Shown: positions 17,560 to 27,056 of the stretch, one piece after another
Numbering within the stretch: the stretch's first letter is position 1
Layout: each line of letters starts with the position of its first letter
Assembly: GCF_009827545.1 (NCBI RefSeq)
Contig: NZ_WTYS01000001.1
Coordinates: 1,885,772-1,949,771, forward strand
From: Pontixanthobacter gangjinensis
Lineage (GTDB): Bacteria > Pseudomonadota > Alphaproteobacteria > Sphingomonadales > Sphingomonadaceae
Length of the DNA: 64,000 bases
Direction: 5' to 3'
Translations under genes and position numbers: made by a program
Notes under the pieces: model-generated
Told to the model about the DNA's origin: nothing
Database searches by the model: none
Seen by the model: only the letters and a program-made list of their open reading frames with translations

Positions 17560-18875
17560 TGCTCCGCCGATTAATGACAGCCACTGCATTGGCCTGTTTG
17601 ACTCTCCCTGCAGCAACTCTTTCAGCGCAAACGGAATCGGTCGCGCAACAATCCGGGCAAGAGGACGCGTCAGTCCTTCAAGCCCGCGCCGAGGGTGTGG
17701 TTGCCGTGCTGAAAGGTGAAGCGAATGCAGCCGAGGTTTTCGCACCATCATTCTTGGCTGAGGTGCCAGCGGAGAGGTTGAGAGCGCTTGCAAGTCAGTT
17801 GGCTGGTCAATTCGGTACCTTGCAGAGGTTGGACTCGGTCACGCAAGCGCCCGATGGTTCATCTATCATCGCTATCCGTTTTGAAAACGCACTCGCCAAA
17901 GGTCCGATCAGCCTCGGTGCTGCTCCCGGGTTTCTGGTCCAGGGCCTGCTGATTAACGTCGTCCAAACCATCGATGACAGTGCGGAAGCCATTTTCACCG
18001 ATCTGGCAGCATTGCCCGGTGAAGTGGGCGTGCTGTTTGCGCCGCTTGAAGGGGGACTGGACCCGATTTTGGCGCTGAATGCCGATCAACAATTCGCTAT
18101 TGGCTCCACATTCAAGCTCTACATTCTGTCGGCGCTCGCCCGGCAAATCGAAGCAGGCGAGCGCAAATGGAGTGACGTGGTCGAGCTCGACCGGAAATCA
18201 TTCCCCAGCGGACGCATGCAAACTTGGCCCAAAGATGCGCCGGTGACGCTCCACACGCTCGCGACGATGATGATCTCGATCAGCGACAACACAGCGACTG
18301 ACCGGCTATTGCGGGTTGTCGGACGCGAAATGGTCGAAGCCGAGCTCATTGATAGTGGCAATTCCAGTCCAGACCGGACCCTGCCCTTCCTCAGCACATT
18401 GGAAATGTTTGCGCTCAAGGGCAGCGAGCCAAATTTGCGGAAATATGAAGCCGCGAGCGAGGAAGATCAAAGGCGTATTCTGGCAGATTTTGAAGACGAT
18501 ACTGGCGGTGACCGCAATCTGATTACCCCGCCAACTTTCACAGAACCGCTTGCGATTGACACCGTCGAGTGGTTTGCAAGCGGCGAAGATTTAAGGAAGT
18601 TGGGGGTTCTCTTAGCCGAATTCGAAGATCCGACCGCGCGAGAAATTATGGCAGTAAGCCCTGCAATGGGAGAGCCGAGCCGTGATAAATGGGCGTATGT
18701 CGGTTATAAGGGCGGTTCCGAACCGGGCGTGCTCAATCTGACCTGGCTGTTGCAGGATAAAGCGGGTGTTTGGCATGTTCTGGCGATGAGCTGGAACAAT
18801 AGCGATGCAACTGTTGACCAAACCAAATTTGAATTGCTCGCCCAGCGTATACTCGCGCTTGCTTCGGAAGAATGA
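17559..18875 (+). CDS. Class A beta-lactamase-like serine hydrolase, secreted
   Basis: 438 residues with a signal peptide (cleavage probably after TLSAQ, about residue 24). The C-terminal domain has all three motifs of the penicillin-recognising fold: Ser183-Thr-Phe-Lys186 (IGSTFKLYIL), Ser242-Asp-Asn244 (ISDNTATDRLL) and Lys384-Gly-Gly386 (GYKGGSEPG). Residues 40-145 form an extra N-terminal domain resembling the small alpha/beta domain found before the lactamase domain in clavulanate ORF12 or LpqF-like proteins. No Glu166-type omega-loop ExxLN is evident, so peptidase/esterase activity is at least as likely as beta-lactam resistance. Ribosome site AGGA precedes the ATG. Confidence 0.8.
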   Translation: MLRRLMTATALACLTLPAATLSAQTESVAQQSGQEDASVLQARAEGVVAVLKGEANAAEVFAPSFLAEVPAERLRALASQLAGQFGTLQRLDSVTQAPDGSSIIAIRFENALAKGPISLGAAPGFLVQGLLINVVQTIDDSAEAIFTDLAALPGEVGVLFAPLEGGLDPILALNADQQFAIGSTFKLYILSALARQIEAGERKWSDVVELDRKSFPSGRMQTWPKDAPVTLHTLATMMISISDNTATDRLLRVVGREMVEAELIDSGNSSPDRTLPFLSTLEMFALKGSEPNLRKYEAASEEDQRRILADFEDDTGGDRNLITPPTFTEPLAIDTVEWFASGEDLRKLGVLLAEFEDPTAREIMAVSPAMGEPSRDKWAYVGYKGGSEPGVLNLTWLLQDKAGVWHVLAMSWNNSDATVDQTKFELLAQRILALASEE

Positions 18876-18984
18876 TCCACCACGCCCAATTAATGCCTAA
18901 TCACGCGCTTCCCGGAAGTGAGGCTTGCGCTTTCGGGGTAGCTTGCTTAACGCGCACGTAAAGGCAAGTTGCATAGGAAAACCC

Positions 18985-19860
18985 ATGACCGACACCAAGA
19001 ACGGCGCCGCTCCCAAGCGTTTCGCAGGCACTGAAGATTACATCGCAACCGACGATCTGAAAGTTGCGGTGGATGCTGCTGTAACGCTGCGCCGCCCATT
19101 GCTGGTCAAGGGTGAACCCGGAACCGGCAAGACCGTTCTCGCGCATGAAATCGCCAAAGCGGTCGGTGCCCCATTGATCGAATGGAACGTCAAATCGACC
19201 ACCAAAGCGCAGCAAGGCCTGTATGAATATGACGCTGTTGCCCGGTTGCGCGATGGTCAATTGGGCGAAGAACGCGTCCACGACATCCGCAATTACATCA
19301 AAAGGGGCAAGTTGTGGGAAGCCTTCACAGCACCTGAATTGCCTGTGCTACTGATTGACGAGATCGACAAAGCCGACATCGAATTTCCCAACGATTTGTT
19401 GCAAGAACTCGACCGGATGAGCTTCGACGTTTACGAAACGCAGGAGCGAATTACCGCTAAAGAGCGCCCGATTGTGGTGATTACTTCAAACAATGAAAAG
19501 GAACTGCCCGACGCATTCCTGCGCCGCTGTTTCTTTCATTATATCAAATTCCCCGACCGCGAGACGATGCGTTCGATCATCGATGTCCACTATCCCGATA
19601 TTCAGAAAACGCTCGTCAGCAAGGCGATGGACGTGTTCTACGAAATCCGCGAAGTGCCAGGCCTCAAGAAGAAGCCGAGCACATCGGAATTGCTTGATTG
19701 GCTGAAGCTGCTGTTAAACGAAGATATGCCGCTTGATGTCTTGCAAAACCAAGACCCGACCAAGGCCATCCCTCCGCTGCACGGCGCTCTGCTCAAGAAC
19801 GAGCAGGACATTATGCTGTTCGAACGGCTCGCCTTTATGTCGCGCCGCAATCCTGGTTGA
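18985..19860 (+). CDS. MoxR-family AAA ATPase
   Basis: 291 residues. Walker A GEPGTGKT at 43-50, Walker B VLLIDEIDKAD at 121-131, sensor-1 region VVITSNNEKELPDAFLRRCFF. MoxR ATPases work with VWA-domain partners in metal-centre insertion or protein complex maturation (CoxD/CoxE, NorQ/NorD types). Start at ATG 18985 with TAGGA upstream. The expected VWA/CoxE-like partner is encoded 1.7 kb downstream at 21522, but an opposing MCP gene lies between them. Confidence 0.9.
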   Translation: MTDTKNGAAPKRFAGTEDYIATDDLKVAVDAAVTLRRPLLVKGEPGTGKTVLAHEIAKAVGAPLIEWNVKSTTKAQQGLYEYDAVARLRDGQLGEERVHDIRNYIKRGKLWEAFTAPELPVLLIDEIDKADIEFPNDLLQELDRMSFDVYETQERITAKERPIVVITSNNEKELPDAFLRRCFFHYIKFPDRETMRSIIDVHYPDIQKTLVSKAMDVFYEIREVPGLKKKPSTSELLDWLKLLLNEDMPLDVLQNQDPTKAIPPLHGALLKNEQDIMLFERLAFMSRRNPG

Positions 19861-19881
19861 GTGAGGTCAGCCAACGGGGGC

Positions 19882-21285
19882 TTACCCGTCGAATGTATAC
19901 GCAAGCTCGAAGTCACCCCATCGGCGTCCATTGACGTATAAGGGGACATAGACGTTGCGTACGACCAGATATTGTTGCCCATCGCCTTCTTGGCGATAAA
20001 CCGCCATCATGTACGGGGCGCTGCTGCGCTTGGCCTTTTGGTCCAGCGGATCAAAGATAATACGGCCATTGCGGCAGAATTTGGTATCGTGGGCGAGATC
20101 CCCGGTGGGTGCGCGCGAATGTTCGGTAACATGTGTTGGCAAGAAACCGCGCATATCAGCTTGCGAACACATCTTGATAGGAGCGCCCTCGCCCGCCACG
20201 CGGTCCAGCACCGGGCGCCAATTGCTATCGGCCCAATCGCTTAATGCAGTGCGGAAGCGCGGTGGATTGCTGCCTGCAACGGGTTTGTAATCTTGATCAA
20301 ACAGCGCATCGATATTCAGCACGCCATCTTCAATCGCCTTTTCCGCGCGGGCGGCAATTTCCTTGGCGACATCCTGGGCGCGCGCGACAATTGCGCTGTC
20401 TTTCGGGGAAAGCCCCGCCTTCACAATACCGTCGAACATTTCGCTCGCGGTCATTTCGAGCGATTCCATCTTGCGATGCGCGTTTTGCAGCTTCGATTCG
20501 TTCTCGATTGCTGCGCCGTCGAATGAGCTGAGCACATCTTGCACCTTGTGCACGTGGCCGCTGATAGTGTTGGTAGCACGGGCGATCTGGTCGTTCTGAC
20601 GGTCGACTTCTTCAACCAGTTCGGCAACGCCGCCCAATGTTTCTTCGATCTGGGCAACCGAGGTTTTCGCGTTCTTGCTGGCCTCAGCGCCTGTTTCAAT
20701 CTGCTCGATCACACTTTGGGCTTCTCCGCCAAGAGTGTCGATTGTGCGGCTGATTTCTTCGGTAGCGCGGCGGGTTTCACCGGCTAGGCTCTTCACCTCA
20801 TTGGCGACCACGGCAAATGTTCGGCCAGCGTCGCCAGCACGCATTGCTTCGATAGTGGCGTTGAGTGCGAGAATGTTGGTGGTTTCTGCAATTTGATCAA
20901 TGTCCTGCGAACAGCGGCGAACTTGTTCCATCGCGGCGGCAAAGCCGGTGACATGCTGGGTCAGAGTGTCGACCAATTCGAGCAAACCTGAAATCTCGCC
21001 GAGCGAAGATTGGATCAGAGTCGTGCCCTGCCCCAACCGCTCAATTGCACGTTCGGAAAGCAGCCGCGCCTCGTCGCTCGCCTCGGCGACCTTTTGCTGG
21101 TCGGCCTCAAGTTCGCTAACGGTGCCTTGCAACGCGCCATGTTCCGCCCGCAGTTTCTCGGAGGAATCAATGACCGCCCGAATGATGCCGGCAACATCGG
21201 CGCAACCGACGGTAACTTCGCCGCAGCTTTCCGGAATAATGTCGAGCGACTTGGAATCAACCATTTCGAAATCGGCGTGTTTCAT
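19882..21285 (-). CDS. Soluble methyl-accepting chemotaxis-type protein with C-terminal sensory domain
   Basis: 467 residues, no transmembrane segment. The signalling hairpin centres on IDQIAETTNILALNATIEAMRAG (about 130-152), the universally conserved MCP tip contacting CheA/CheW, flanked by coiled coils. The C-terminal ~130 residues (from PPRFRTALSDWAD) contain CSQADMRGFLPTH, DTKFCRNGRIIFDP and a terminal YVNGRRWGDFELAY, a pattern seen at the C-terminus of cytosolic alphaproteobacterial MCPs and resembling a degenerate Cache-type sensor. No che genes are nearby. It lies opposite to and between the MoxR and VWA genes. Confidence 0.88.
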   Translation of the reverse strand: MKHADFEMVDSKSLDIIPESCGEVTVGCADVAGIIRAVIDSSEKLRAEHGALQGTVSELEADQQKVAEASDEARLLSERAIERLGQGTTLIQSSLGEISGLLELVDTLTQHVTGFAAAMEQVRRCSQDIDQIAETTNILALNATIEAMRAGDAGRTFAVVANEVKSLAGETRRATEEISRTIDTLGGEAQSVIEQIETGAEASKNAKTSVAQIEETLGGVAELVEEVDRQNDQIARATNTISGHVHKVQDVLSSFDGAAIENESKLQNAHRKMESLEMTASEMFDGIVKAGLSPKDSAIVARAQDVAKEIAARAEKAIEDGVLNIDALFDQDYKPVAGSNPPRFRTALSDWADSNWRPVLDRVAGEGAPIKMCSQADMRGFLPTHVTEHSRAPTGDLAHDTKFCRNGRIIFDPLDQKAKRSSAPYMMAVYRQEGDGQQYLVVRNVYVPLYVNGRRWGDFELAYTFDG

Positions 21286-21521
21286 AATTCAGACTGCCCC
21301 AAAAACGTTCGTTGATGCCGTCTATGCGGCGATATGGTTATTAATGGATTAATGAATGCGGCAATCGAGCGCGTATTTTCACCAGTCTGTCAGAAACCCT
21401 ACGCTGCTCAATCCTGGCAGACACGAAAACCGCTCCGGCCAAACCACAGTTGCCAGCTGTGAGTTGAAAGCGTCGCGAACCTGATGCATGGAGGCCGCAA
21501 CGAACGCGGAGCCTGCGAAGT

Positions 21522-22706
21522 ATGTTTTTTGATTTCATCGACGAATTGCGATCTGCCGGCATTCAGGCGTCTTTCAAGGAACATCTGACGCTGCTCGAAG
21601 CGCTTGATCGAGATGTGATCGAACAAACGCCCGAGGCGTTTTATTACCTCAGCCGCGCAACCTTTGTGAAAGATGAGGGTCTGCTCGACCGGTTTGACCA
21701 GGTGTTTAATAAGACATTCAAGGGCATCATGTCCGATTATGGTCAAAATCCGGTCGATATTCCCGAGGACTGGCTCAAAGCGATCGCCGAAAAATTTCTC
21801 ACCCCCGAAGAGATGGCCGCGATTGAATCGCTCGGCGATTGGGACGAGATCATGGATACGCTGAAGAAGCGGCTCGAAGAGCAGGAAAAACGCCACGAAG
21901 GCGGCAACAAATGGATCGGCACTGGCGGAACCAGCCCGTTTGGCCATGGCGGCTTCAACCCCGAGGGCGTGCGAATTGGCGGCGAAGGCAAACATAATCG
22001 CGCAATTAAAGTGTGGGAGAAACGCGAATTCGCCAATCTCGACAACACCAAGGAATTGGGCACGCGCAATATCAAAATGGCGCTGCGCCGCCTGCGCCGC
22101 TTTGCGCGTGAAGGCAGCGCGGATGAGCTCGATCTGGATGCGACCATCGATGGCACTGCCAAGCAGGGCTGGCTCGACATCCGGATGCGTCCCGAGCGGC
22201 ATAATGCCGTCAAATTGCTGCTGTTCCTCGACGTAGGCGGATCGATGGACCCGTTCATCAAATTATGTGAAGAATTGTTCAGCGCGGCCAATAGCGAGTT
22301 CAAAAATCTCGAATTCTTCTACTTCCACAATTGCCTTTATGAAGGCGTGTGGAAGGATAATAAACGCCGTTGGCAGGAACGGACCAACACATGGGATATC
22401 CTCCACAAATACGGCCATGATTATAAGGTTATCTTTGTCGGCGATGCGGCAATGAGCCCCTATGAAATCACCCATCAGGGCGGCAGCGTGGAGCACATGA
22501 ACGAAGAAGCAGGTGCGGTGTGGATGCAGCGCGTGGCGAATACCTATCCTGCAACGGTTTGGCTAAATCCGGTGCCCGAAAAGCAGTGGAATTATTCGCA
22601 AAGCACCAAGATGCTCAAGCAATTGGTCAATGACAGGATGTATCCCCTGTCACTGGACGGTCTGGAAGCAGCGACGCGAGAATTGAGCAGGAAACACGGG
22701 GCCTGA
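21522..22706 (+). CDS. VWA-domain CoxE-like protein, partner of MoxR ATPase
   Basis: 394 residues. Cytosolic. C-terminal von Willebrand A-like domain begins VKLLLFLDVGGSMDPFIKLCEELF; the MIDAS DxSxS reads DVGGS, with the second Ser position kept. N-terminal half is helical and charged (SLGDWDEIMDTLKKRLEEQEKRHEGG), with a Gly-rich TGGTSPFGHGGFNPEG hinge. The family pairs functionally with MoxR ATPases, and the MoxR gene ends 1.7 kb upstream on the same strand. Start ATG at 21522; no strong ribosome site. Confidence 0.87.
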   Translation: MFFDFIDELRSAGIQASFKEHLTLLEALDRDVIEQTPEAFYYLSRATFVKDEGLLDRFDQVFNKTFKGIMSDYGQNPVDIPEDWLKAIAEKFLTPEEMAAIESLGDWDEIMDTLKKRLEEQEKRHEGGNKWIGTGGTSPFGHGGFNPEGVRIGGEGKHNRAIKVWEKREFANLDNTKELGTRNIKMALRRLRRFAREGSADELDLDATIDGTAKQGWLDIRMRPERHNAVKLLLFLDVGGSMDPFIKLCEELFSAANSEFKNLEFFYFHNCLYEGVWKDNKRRWQERTNTWDILHKYGHDYKVIFVGDAAMSPYEITHQGGSVEHMNEEAGAVWMQRVANTYPATVWLNPVPEKQWNYSQSTKMLKQLVNDRMYPLSLDGLEAATRELSRKHGA

Positions 22707-22720
22707 ACGGGATCGGCTGA

Positions 22721-23572
22721 TTGACTGTGAGCCGACCAATCTCCCATTCGCGCTTTCACGCGGCCAGGCAGCGGCTTGAAAGCTTTGAGCCAAAGCCCGG
22801 ATTTCATGCCTATTTCTATGAGTTCCTGTTGTTTGGTTTCAAGCAAGCGTGGGCATGTCTGTTCGGCGGATTGTTGCTGTTCCTGCTGCTCGCGACGCAT
22901 TTTTTCTATCCCGACAATGCGCCGCTGCACCGATATGATTTCCTGACCCTTGCCGCCATCGCAATCCAGATGGCGCTGCTCGCATTGCGTTTGGAAACTT
23001 TGCGCGAGGCGGCTGTAATCCTGATGTTCCATGTCGTTGGTACGGTGATGGAATTGTTCAAAACCGCCGCGGGATCGTGGGTCTACCCCGAGGACAGCCT
23101 GCTCCACATTGGCGCAGTGCCGCTGTTTTCGGGCTTCATGTATGCCGCCGTCGGCAGCTATATCGCGCGAGTATGGCGGATATTTGACTTCCGTTTCAGC
23201 AACTACCCGCCGCATTATTTGACCTGGCTGCTGGCGGCGGCGGTTTACGTCAATTTCTTCGCGCATCATTGGGTGATTGATATCCGCTACGGATTGTTTG
23301 CCGCAGCGGCCTTGTTATTCTGGAGGACGCGCGTCTATTTCAAGAACTGGCGCGAGCACCGCTGGATGCCGCTGATCCTCGGGCATTTTCTGGTCGCGAT
23401 CTTCATCTGGTTTGCAGAGAACATCGCGACATTCGCCAATGCGTGGAATTATCCGGGTCAGGAAGATGGCTGGGAAATGGTCGGCTTTGCCAAATTGGGC
23501 AGCTGGTATTTGCTGATGCTGATCAGCTTCGTGCTGGTCGCGCTGGTGCAGCCGGTGCAGGAGCCTGATTGA
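22721..23572 (+). CDS. DUF817 family integral membrane protein
   Basis: 283 residues, about eight hydrophobic segments. Matches the DUF817 (YoaT-like) family of unknown function: FYEFLLFGFKQAWACLFGGLLL near the N-terminus, GSWVYPEDSLLHIGAVPLFSGFMYAAVGSYI in the middle and FAENIATFANAWNYPGQEDGWEMV near the C-terminus are the recognisable family blocks. TTG start at 22721, 14 bp after the VWA stop; a GTG two codons later is the alternative. Confidence 0.85.
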   Translation: MTVSRPISHSRFHAARQRLESFEPKPGFHAYFYEFLLFGFKQAWACLFGGLLLFLLLATHFFYPDNAPLHRYDFLTLAAIAIQMALLALRLETLREAAVILMFHVVGTVMELFKTAAGSWVYPEDSLLHIGAVPLFSGFMYAAVGSYIARVWRIFDFRFSNYPPHYLTWLLAAAVYVNFFAHHWVIDIRYGLFAAAALLFWRTRVYFKNWREHRWMPLILGHFLVAIFIWFAENIATFANAWNYPGQEDGWEMVGFAKLGSWYLLMLISFVLVALVQPVQEPD

Positions 23573-23626
23573 AATGTCGGCTAACGACCCATTTACGGAT
23601 GTTCCCGCAATGCATACAACCCCACG

Positions 23627-23869
23627 ATGAAGATGCCTAAAGCCAAAGCGACAATGGGGAGCCGAATCTTGGCCCTGTTCGTCGGCCTCTTGCTACTGTG
23701 GGGACTTGTGAGCGGTGTTTATGCCGGTGATTTCAAATTGGGTGGTGAACCATATCTCAGCGTAGATCATCCGATTGGATTCTGGTCGTACGCTCTATTT
23801 CTCGCTTTTTCCGTGATATCTTTACTCTATATCGCGGCATTCGGCGAAGACGATTCAGCAAAACACTAA
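23627..23869 (+). CDS. Small two-span membrane protein, unknown
   Basis: 80 residues, not recognised. Two hydrophobic segments (about 12-33, ILALFVGLLLLWGLVSGVYA; and 50-70, FWSYALFLAFSVISLLYIAAF) with a basic N-terminus and an acidic tail. ATG at 23627 or, with better spacing to the membrane segment, the internal ATG at residue 10. It follows the DUF817 gene by 54 bp and converges on the NamZ-like gene. Confidence 0.5.
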   Translation: MKMPKAKATMGSRILALFVGLLLLWGLVSGVYAGDFKLGGEPYLSVDHPIGFWSYALFLAFSVISLLYIAAFGEDDSAKH

Positions 23870-23903
23870 TGCCCGCTTCCCACCCCCAATCAGACATACA
23901 CCC

Positions 23904-25109
23904 TTAATACAGCAGATGCTCCGCGACTGACTTTCGCCAAACTGCCTCGTCAGCCGAGGCAATCACCTCAAGGTCAACAGCGCATGATGCAGCGTCATCG
24001 ACCCATTGGCGTAGCGCAGGCCCGCCGTTGATTACGTCGATCGCAAGCCGCTCCAGCTCATATTCATAGGGAAAATCGCGCCACAAATCGTAATCCGGAT
24101 AGAGGTTGCGGATCGCCTTGAAAGCCAGCGCTTGCAGACGCCAAGGTTTGAAGGCGGCGTGATCGTAAAACGGCCCTTCCGCATGGATCATCAGCGCATT
24201 GCACAATTGGCCTTGATGCTTGTGAAACGTGGGTTCGAAATGGCATTCACGGATGGCGCAGCCTGCCATCCATTGCGGTGCGAAGCGGTGCATTTCGGCC
24301 AGCACCGCCGCTGCATCGATGTCCGGCGCGCCGAACAACACTTCGAGCGGGCGGGTTGTCCCCCTGCCCTCGCTCACATTCGCGCCCTCGATCATCACCG
24401 TTCCTGCATAGGCGCGCGCCATATTCACATTGGCGGCGTTTGGGCTCGGGTTGATCCAAACGCGGTCTTCGGGCCAACCATAGCCAGGTGCGGCGTCGGG
24501 TTTCCAGCCAGACATCCCGACTACACGATAGGGTACGTCGATGCCGCAATGTTTAATGAACCAATGACCCATCTCACCCATAGTCAATCCGTGGCGCATA
24601 GGCATAGGTCCGGCGCCGACAAAGCTCTCGTGACCAAGCTCCAGCAAAGTTCCTTCAATCGGGCGACCTGCCGGATTGGGCCGGTCGAGCACCCACACCT
24701 CTTTGCCGTGCTGTTCAGCCGCTTCGAGCAGATAGAGCAGCGTGGTGACGAAAGTGTATATGCGGCAACCAAGGTCCTGCAGATCGAACAGAAACACATC
24801 GGCGCTCGACATCATCTGGCCGGTTGGGCGGCGGACTTCGCCGTAAAGGCTGAAAATCGGGATACCATAGGCCGGATCGGTCTCGTCCTCGGTCTCGACC
24901 ATGTTATCTTGCTTATCGCCTTTTAGGCCATGCTGCGGACCAAAGGCAGATGTCACGTTCACACCCGCTGCGATCAAGGCGTCGAGGGAGTGAGCTAGGT
25001 CGGTAGTGACCGAAGCGGGATGCGCCACCAGCGCGACCCGTCTGCCCTTTAATTCATCGAGCAGCGATTGATCCCCGAGCAGCCGGTCGATTCCGAAGAG
25101 AACAGTCAC
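23904..25109 (-). CDS. DUF1343/NamZ-family (GH171) exo-beta-N-acetylmuramidase-like protein
   Basis: 401 residues. The family founder, B. subtilis NamZ, removes N-acetylmuramic acid from peptidoglycan fragments. Family blocks: FGIDRLL near the start, RVALVAHPASVTTDL, SAFGPQHGLKGDKQDNM, FDLQDLGCRIYTFVTTLLYL, VLDRPNPAGRPIEG and VWINPSPNAANV. Unlike many homologues it has no signal peptide in the chosen form. GTG start at 25109 overlaps the upstream stop (GTGA); the frame is open further upstream but overlaps the preceding gene. Confidence 0.87.
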   Translation of the reverse strand: MTVLFGIDRLLGDQSLLDELKGRRVALVAHPASVTTDLAHSLDALIAAGVNVTSAFGPQHGLKGDKQDNMVETEDETDPAYGIPIFSLYGEVRRPTGQMMSSADVFLFDLQDLGCRIYTFVTTLLYLLEAAEQHGKEVWVLDRPNPAGRPIEGTLLELGHESFVGAGPMPMRHGLTMGEMGHWFIKHCGIDVPYRVVGMSGWKPDAAPGYGWPEDRVWINPSPNAANVNMARAYAGTVMIEGANVSEGRGTTRPLEVLFGAPDIDAAAVLAEMHRFAPQWMAGCAIRECHFEPTFHKHQGQLCNALMIHAEGPFYDHAAFKPWRLQALAFKAIRNLYPDYDLWRDFPYEYELERLAIDVINGGPALRQWVDDAASCAVDLEVIASADEAVWRKSVAEHLLY

Positions 25110-25627
25110 GAGACTGTCTCCAGAACAATCGCTCGGCAAACTCGGCTGTGAAATTCGGGTTTGCCATCTTCGAAGGCTATCGCCCAAAACTGGATATTTC
25201 CGTCTGTATCTTCGATAATCGCGTTGAGCGCGACATGAGCCGGCAAAGGCAATTCGGATCGTATTTCCGCCTCCAGCTCCAACTCGCGGTGATCGTGTGT
25301 GCACCCAATTTCAACGCCGTCTGCAGGTGCATCGCGGCTGTTCAATCTGAAATCATCAAAATCGTAACACGCCCACTTACTTGACGGAGACAGGTTTAAT
25401 TCGCGGTAATAATTGCCGCTGACGGGCTGCCAGAAAATTTCAAAACAGGTGGTCTTCCACAAGTAATCTTCGCGGATACCGTCTGCCTGCTCGGGTATTT
25501 TGATCCGGCTGATATCGCCTTGCAGCGTGAACCGCGCGGTGCAGCCGCCCGGCGTTGGAGAAATTTCCGCGCTAACCGAGGTGATTGGTCCGGCGCTACA
25601 ATCGGGATGTAGGATGAGGGAATGCAT
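25106..25627 (-). CDS. DOMON-like domain protein
   Basis: 173 residues, start ATG at 25627 (MHSLILHPD). Resembles the DOMON-like beta-sandwich proteins of sphingomonads: FTLQGDISRIKIPEQADG, YLWKTTCFEIFWQPVSGNYYRELNLSPSSKWACYDFDDFR. DOMON folds bind haem or sugars; no ligand can be assigned here. No signal peptide. Translationally coupled (GTGA) to the NamZ-like gene, which suggests a joint role, perhaps in cell-wall sugar handling, but this is inference from the overlap. Confidence 0.75.
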   Translation of the reverse strand: MHSLILHPDCSAGPITSVSAEISPTPGGCTARFTLQGDISRIKIPEQADGIREDYLWKTTCFEIFWQPVSGNYYRELNLSPSSKWACYDFDDFRLNSRDAPADGVEIGCTHDHRELELEAEIRSELPLPAHVALNAIIEDTDGNIQFWAIAFEDGKPEFHSRVCRAIVLETVS

Positions 25628-25716
25628 AGCACCCCTATTGCCCAGCAAATTTCACGCCGCAAGCCCAATAGAAGTTACTTACCGACATCGGATTTGCTTG
25701 CTAAAGCCGCGCTGCA

Positions 25717-26946
25717 ATGACCCAATATACATCAGATCTCCTCCGCCTGCTCGACGAACGCGGCTATATCCACCAGATGACCGATGCGGCGGGGCTTGAT
25801 GCGCTCGCAGCAAAGCAAATTGTGCCGGGTTATATCGGGTTCGACGCCACAGCGCCTTCGCTCCACATCGGCAGTCTGGTTCAGATCATGCTGCTGCGCC
25901 GCCTTCAACAATCCGGGCATAAGCCAATTGTCTTGATGGGCGGCGGAACCACTCGCATTGGTGACCCGACTGGCCGCGATGAAAGCCGAAAAATGCTGAC
26001 TGATGAAACCATCGACAGCAATATCGCTTCAATTCGCACTGTGTTTGAGAAGCTTCTCAAATTCGGAGACGGACCAACCGATGCGATCATGGTCAATAAC
26101 CAGGATTGGCTTGGCCAGATCGGCTATATTGAAATGCTTCAGAAGGTCGGCACGCACTTTACGGTGAACAGAATGCTGTCTTTTGACTCGGTAAAACTAC
26201 GGCTCGAGCGCGAGCAACCGATGACCTTCCTCGAGTTCAATTACATGATCCTGCAAGGATATGATTTCCGCCATTTGGCCCAGGAAATGGGTGCCCGGTT
26301 GCAAATGGGCGGGTCTGATCAATGGGGTAATATCATCAACGGGGTCGAGCTTGGACGCCGCATGGACGGGACCGAGTTGTTTGGTGTCACAACCCCGCTG
26401 TTGACGACCGCGGATGGCGGCAAAATGGGTAAGACTGCCGCTGGCGCAGTTTGGCTTAATGAAGCGCAATTGCCAGCGTATGATTTCTGGCAATATTGGC
26501 GCAACACCGACGACCGCGATGTCGGCCGGTTCCTGCGCCTGTTCACCGATTTGCCGCTGAACGAAATTACGAAACTAGAAGCGCTCGAAGGCAGCGCGAT
26601 CAATGACGCGAAAATTGTTCTGGCCAATGAAGTGACCAAACTTGTGCGGGGCGAAGATGCAGCGCGTTCTGCGGAAGCTACCGCAGCTCAAACATTTGCC
26701 GGTGGCGGCGCTGGCGAAGATTTGCCCTCCGTATCCGTGGGTGAAGAGGGCAAGCGAATCGGCGTAGTGCTCACTGAAATTGGTTTCACAGGCTCAAAAG
26801 GCGAGGCTAAGCGCAAGATTACAGAGGGCGCGGTCAAGCTGGGTGGCGAAACGATCAGCGATGCTGGCTTTCTGGTTAATGTAGCGGATGGGGAAGAATT
26901 AAAATTAAGCCTTGGTAAGAAGAAACACGGCATAATTACCCGCTAA
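25717..26946 (+). CDS. tyrS: Tyrosyl-tRNA synthetase
   Basis: 409 residues, class I aminoacyl-tRNA synthetase. HIGH motif as SLHIGSLVQ (about residues 48-52), KMSKS motif as GKMGKTAAGAVWL near 235-240, GGSDQWGNI in the active site, and a C-terminal S4-like RNA-binding domain (GFTGSKGEAKRKITEGAVKLGGETI). Complete and ordinary. Confidence 0.97.
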   Translation: MTQYTSDLLRLLDERGYIHQMTDAAGLDALAAKQIVPGYIGFDATAPSLHIGSLVQIMLLRRLQQSGHKPIVLMGGGTTRIGDPTGRDESRKMLTDETIDSNIASIRTVFEKLLKFGDGPTDAIMVNNQDWLGQIGYIEMLQKVGTHFTVNRMLSFDSVKLRLEREQPMTFLEFNYMILQGYDFRHLAQEMGARLQMGGSDQWGNIINGVELGRRMDGTELFGVTTPLLTTADGGKMGKTAAGAVWLNEAQLPAYDFWQYWRNTDDRDVGRFLRLFTDLPLNEITKLEALEGSAINDAKIVLANEVTKLVRGEDAARSAEATAAQTFAGGGAGEDLPSVSVGEEGKRIGVVLTEIGFTGSKGEAKRKITEGAVKLGGETISDAGFLVNVADGEELKLSLGKKKHGIITR

Positions 26947-27056
26947 TCGACAGAAAACAGCGCTTTTGTCCCGATGTGAAACATAAAATTTTACAAATTA
27001 TTTGCCTTTAGCATTCATAACAACTTCTCGGCTGAACAGGGAAGGGTCGCGGAATT

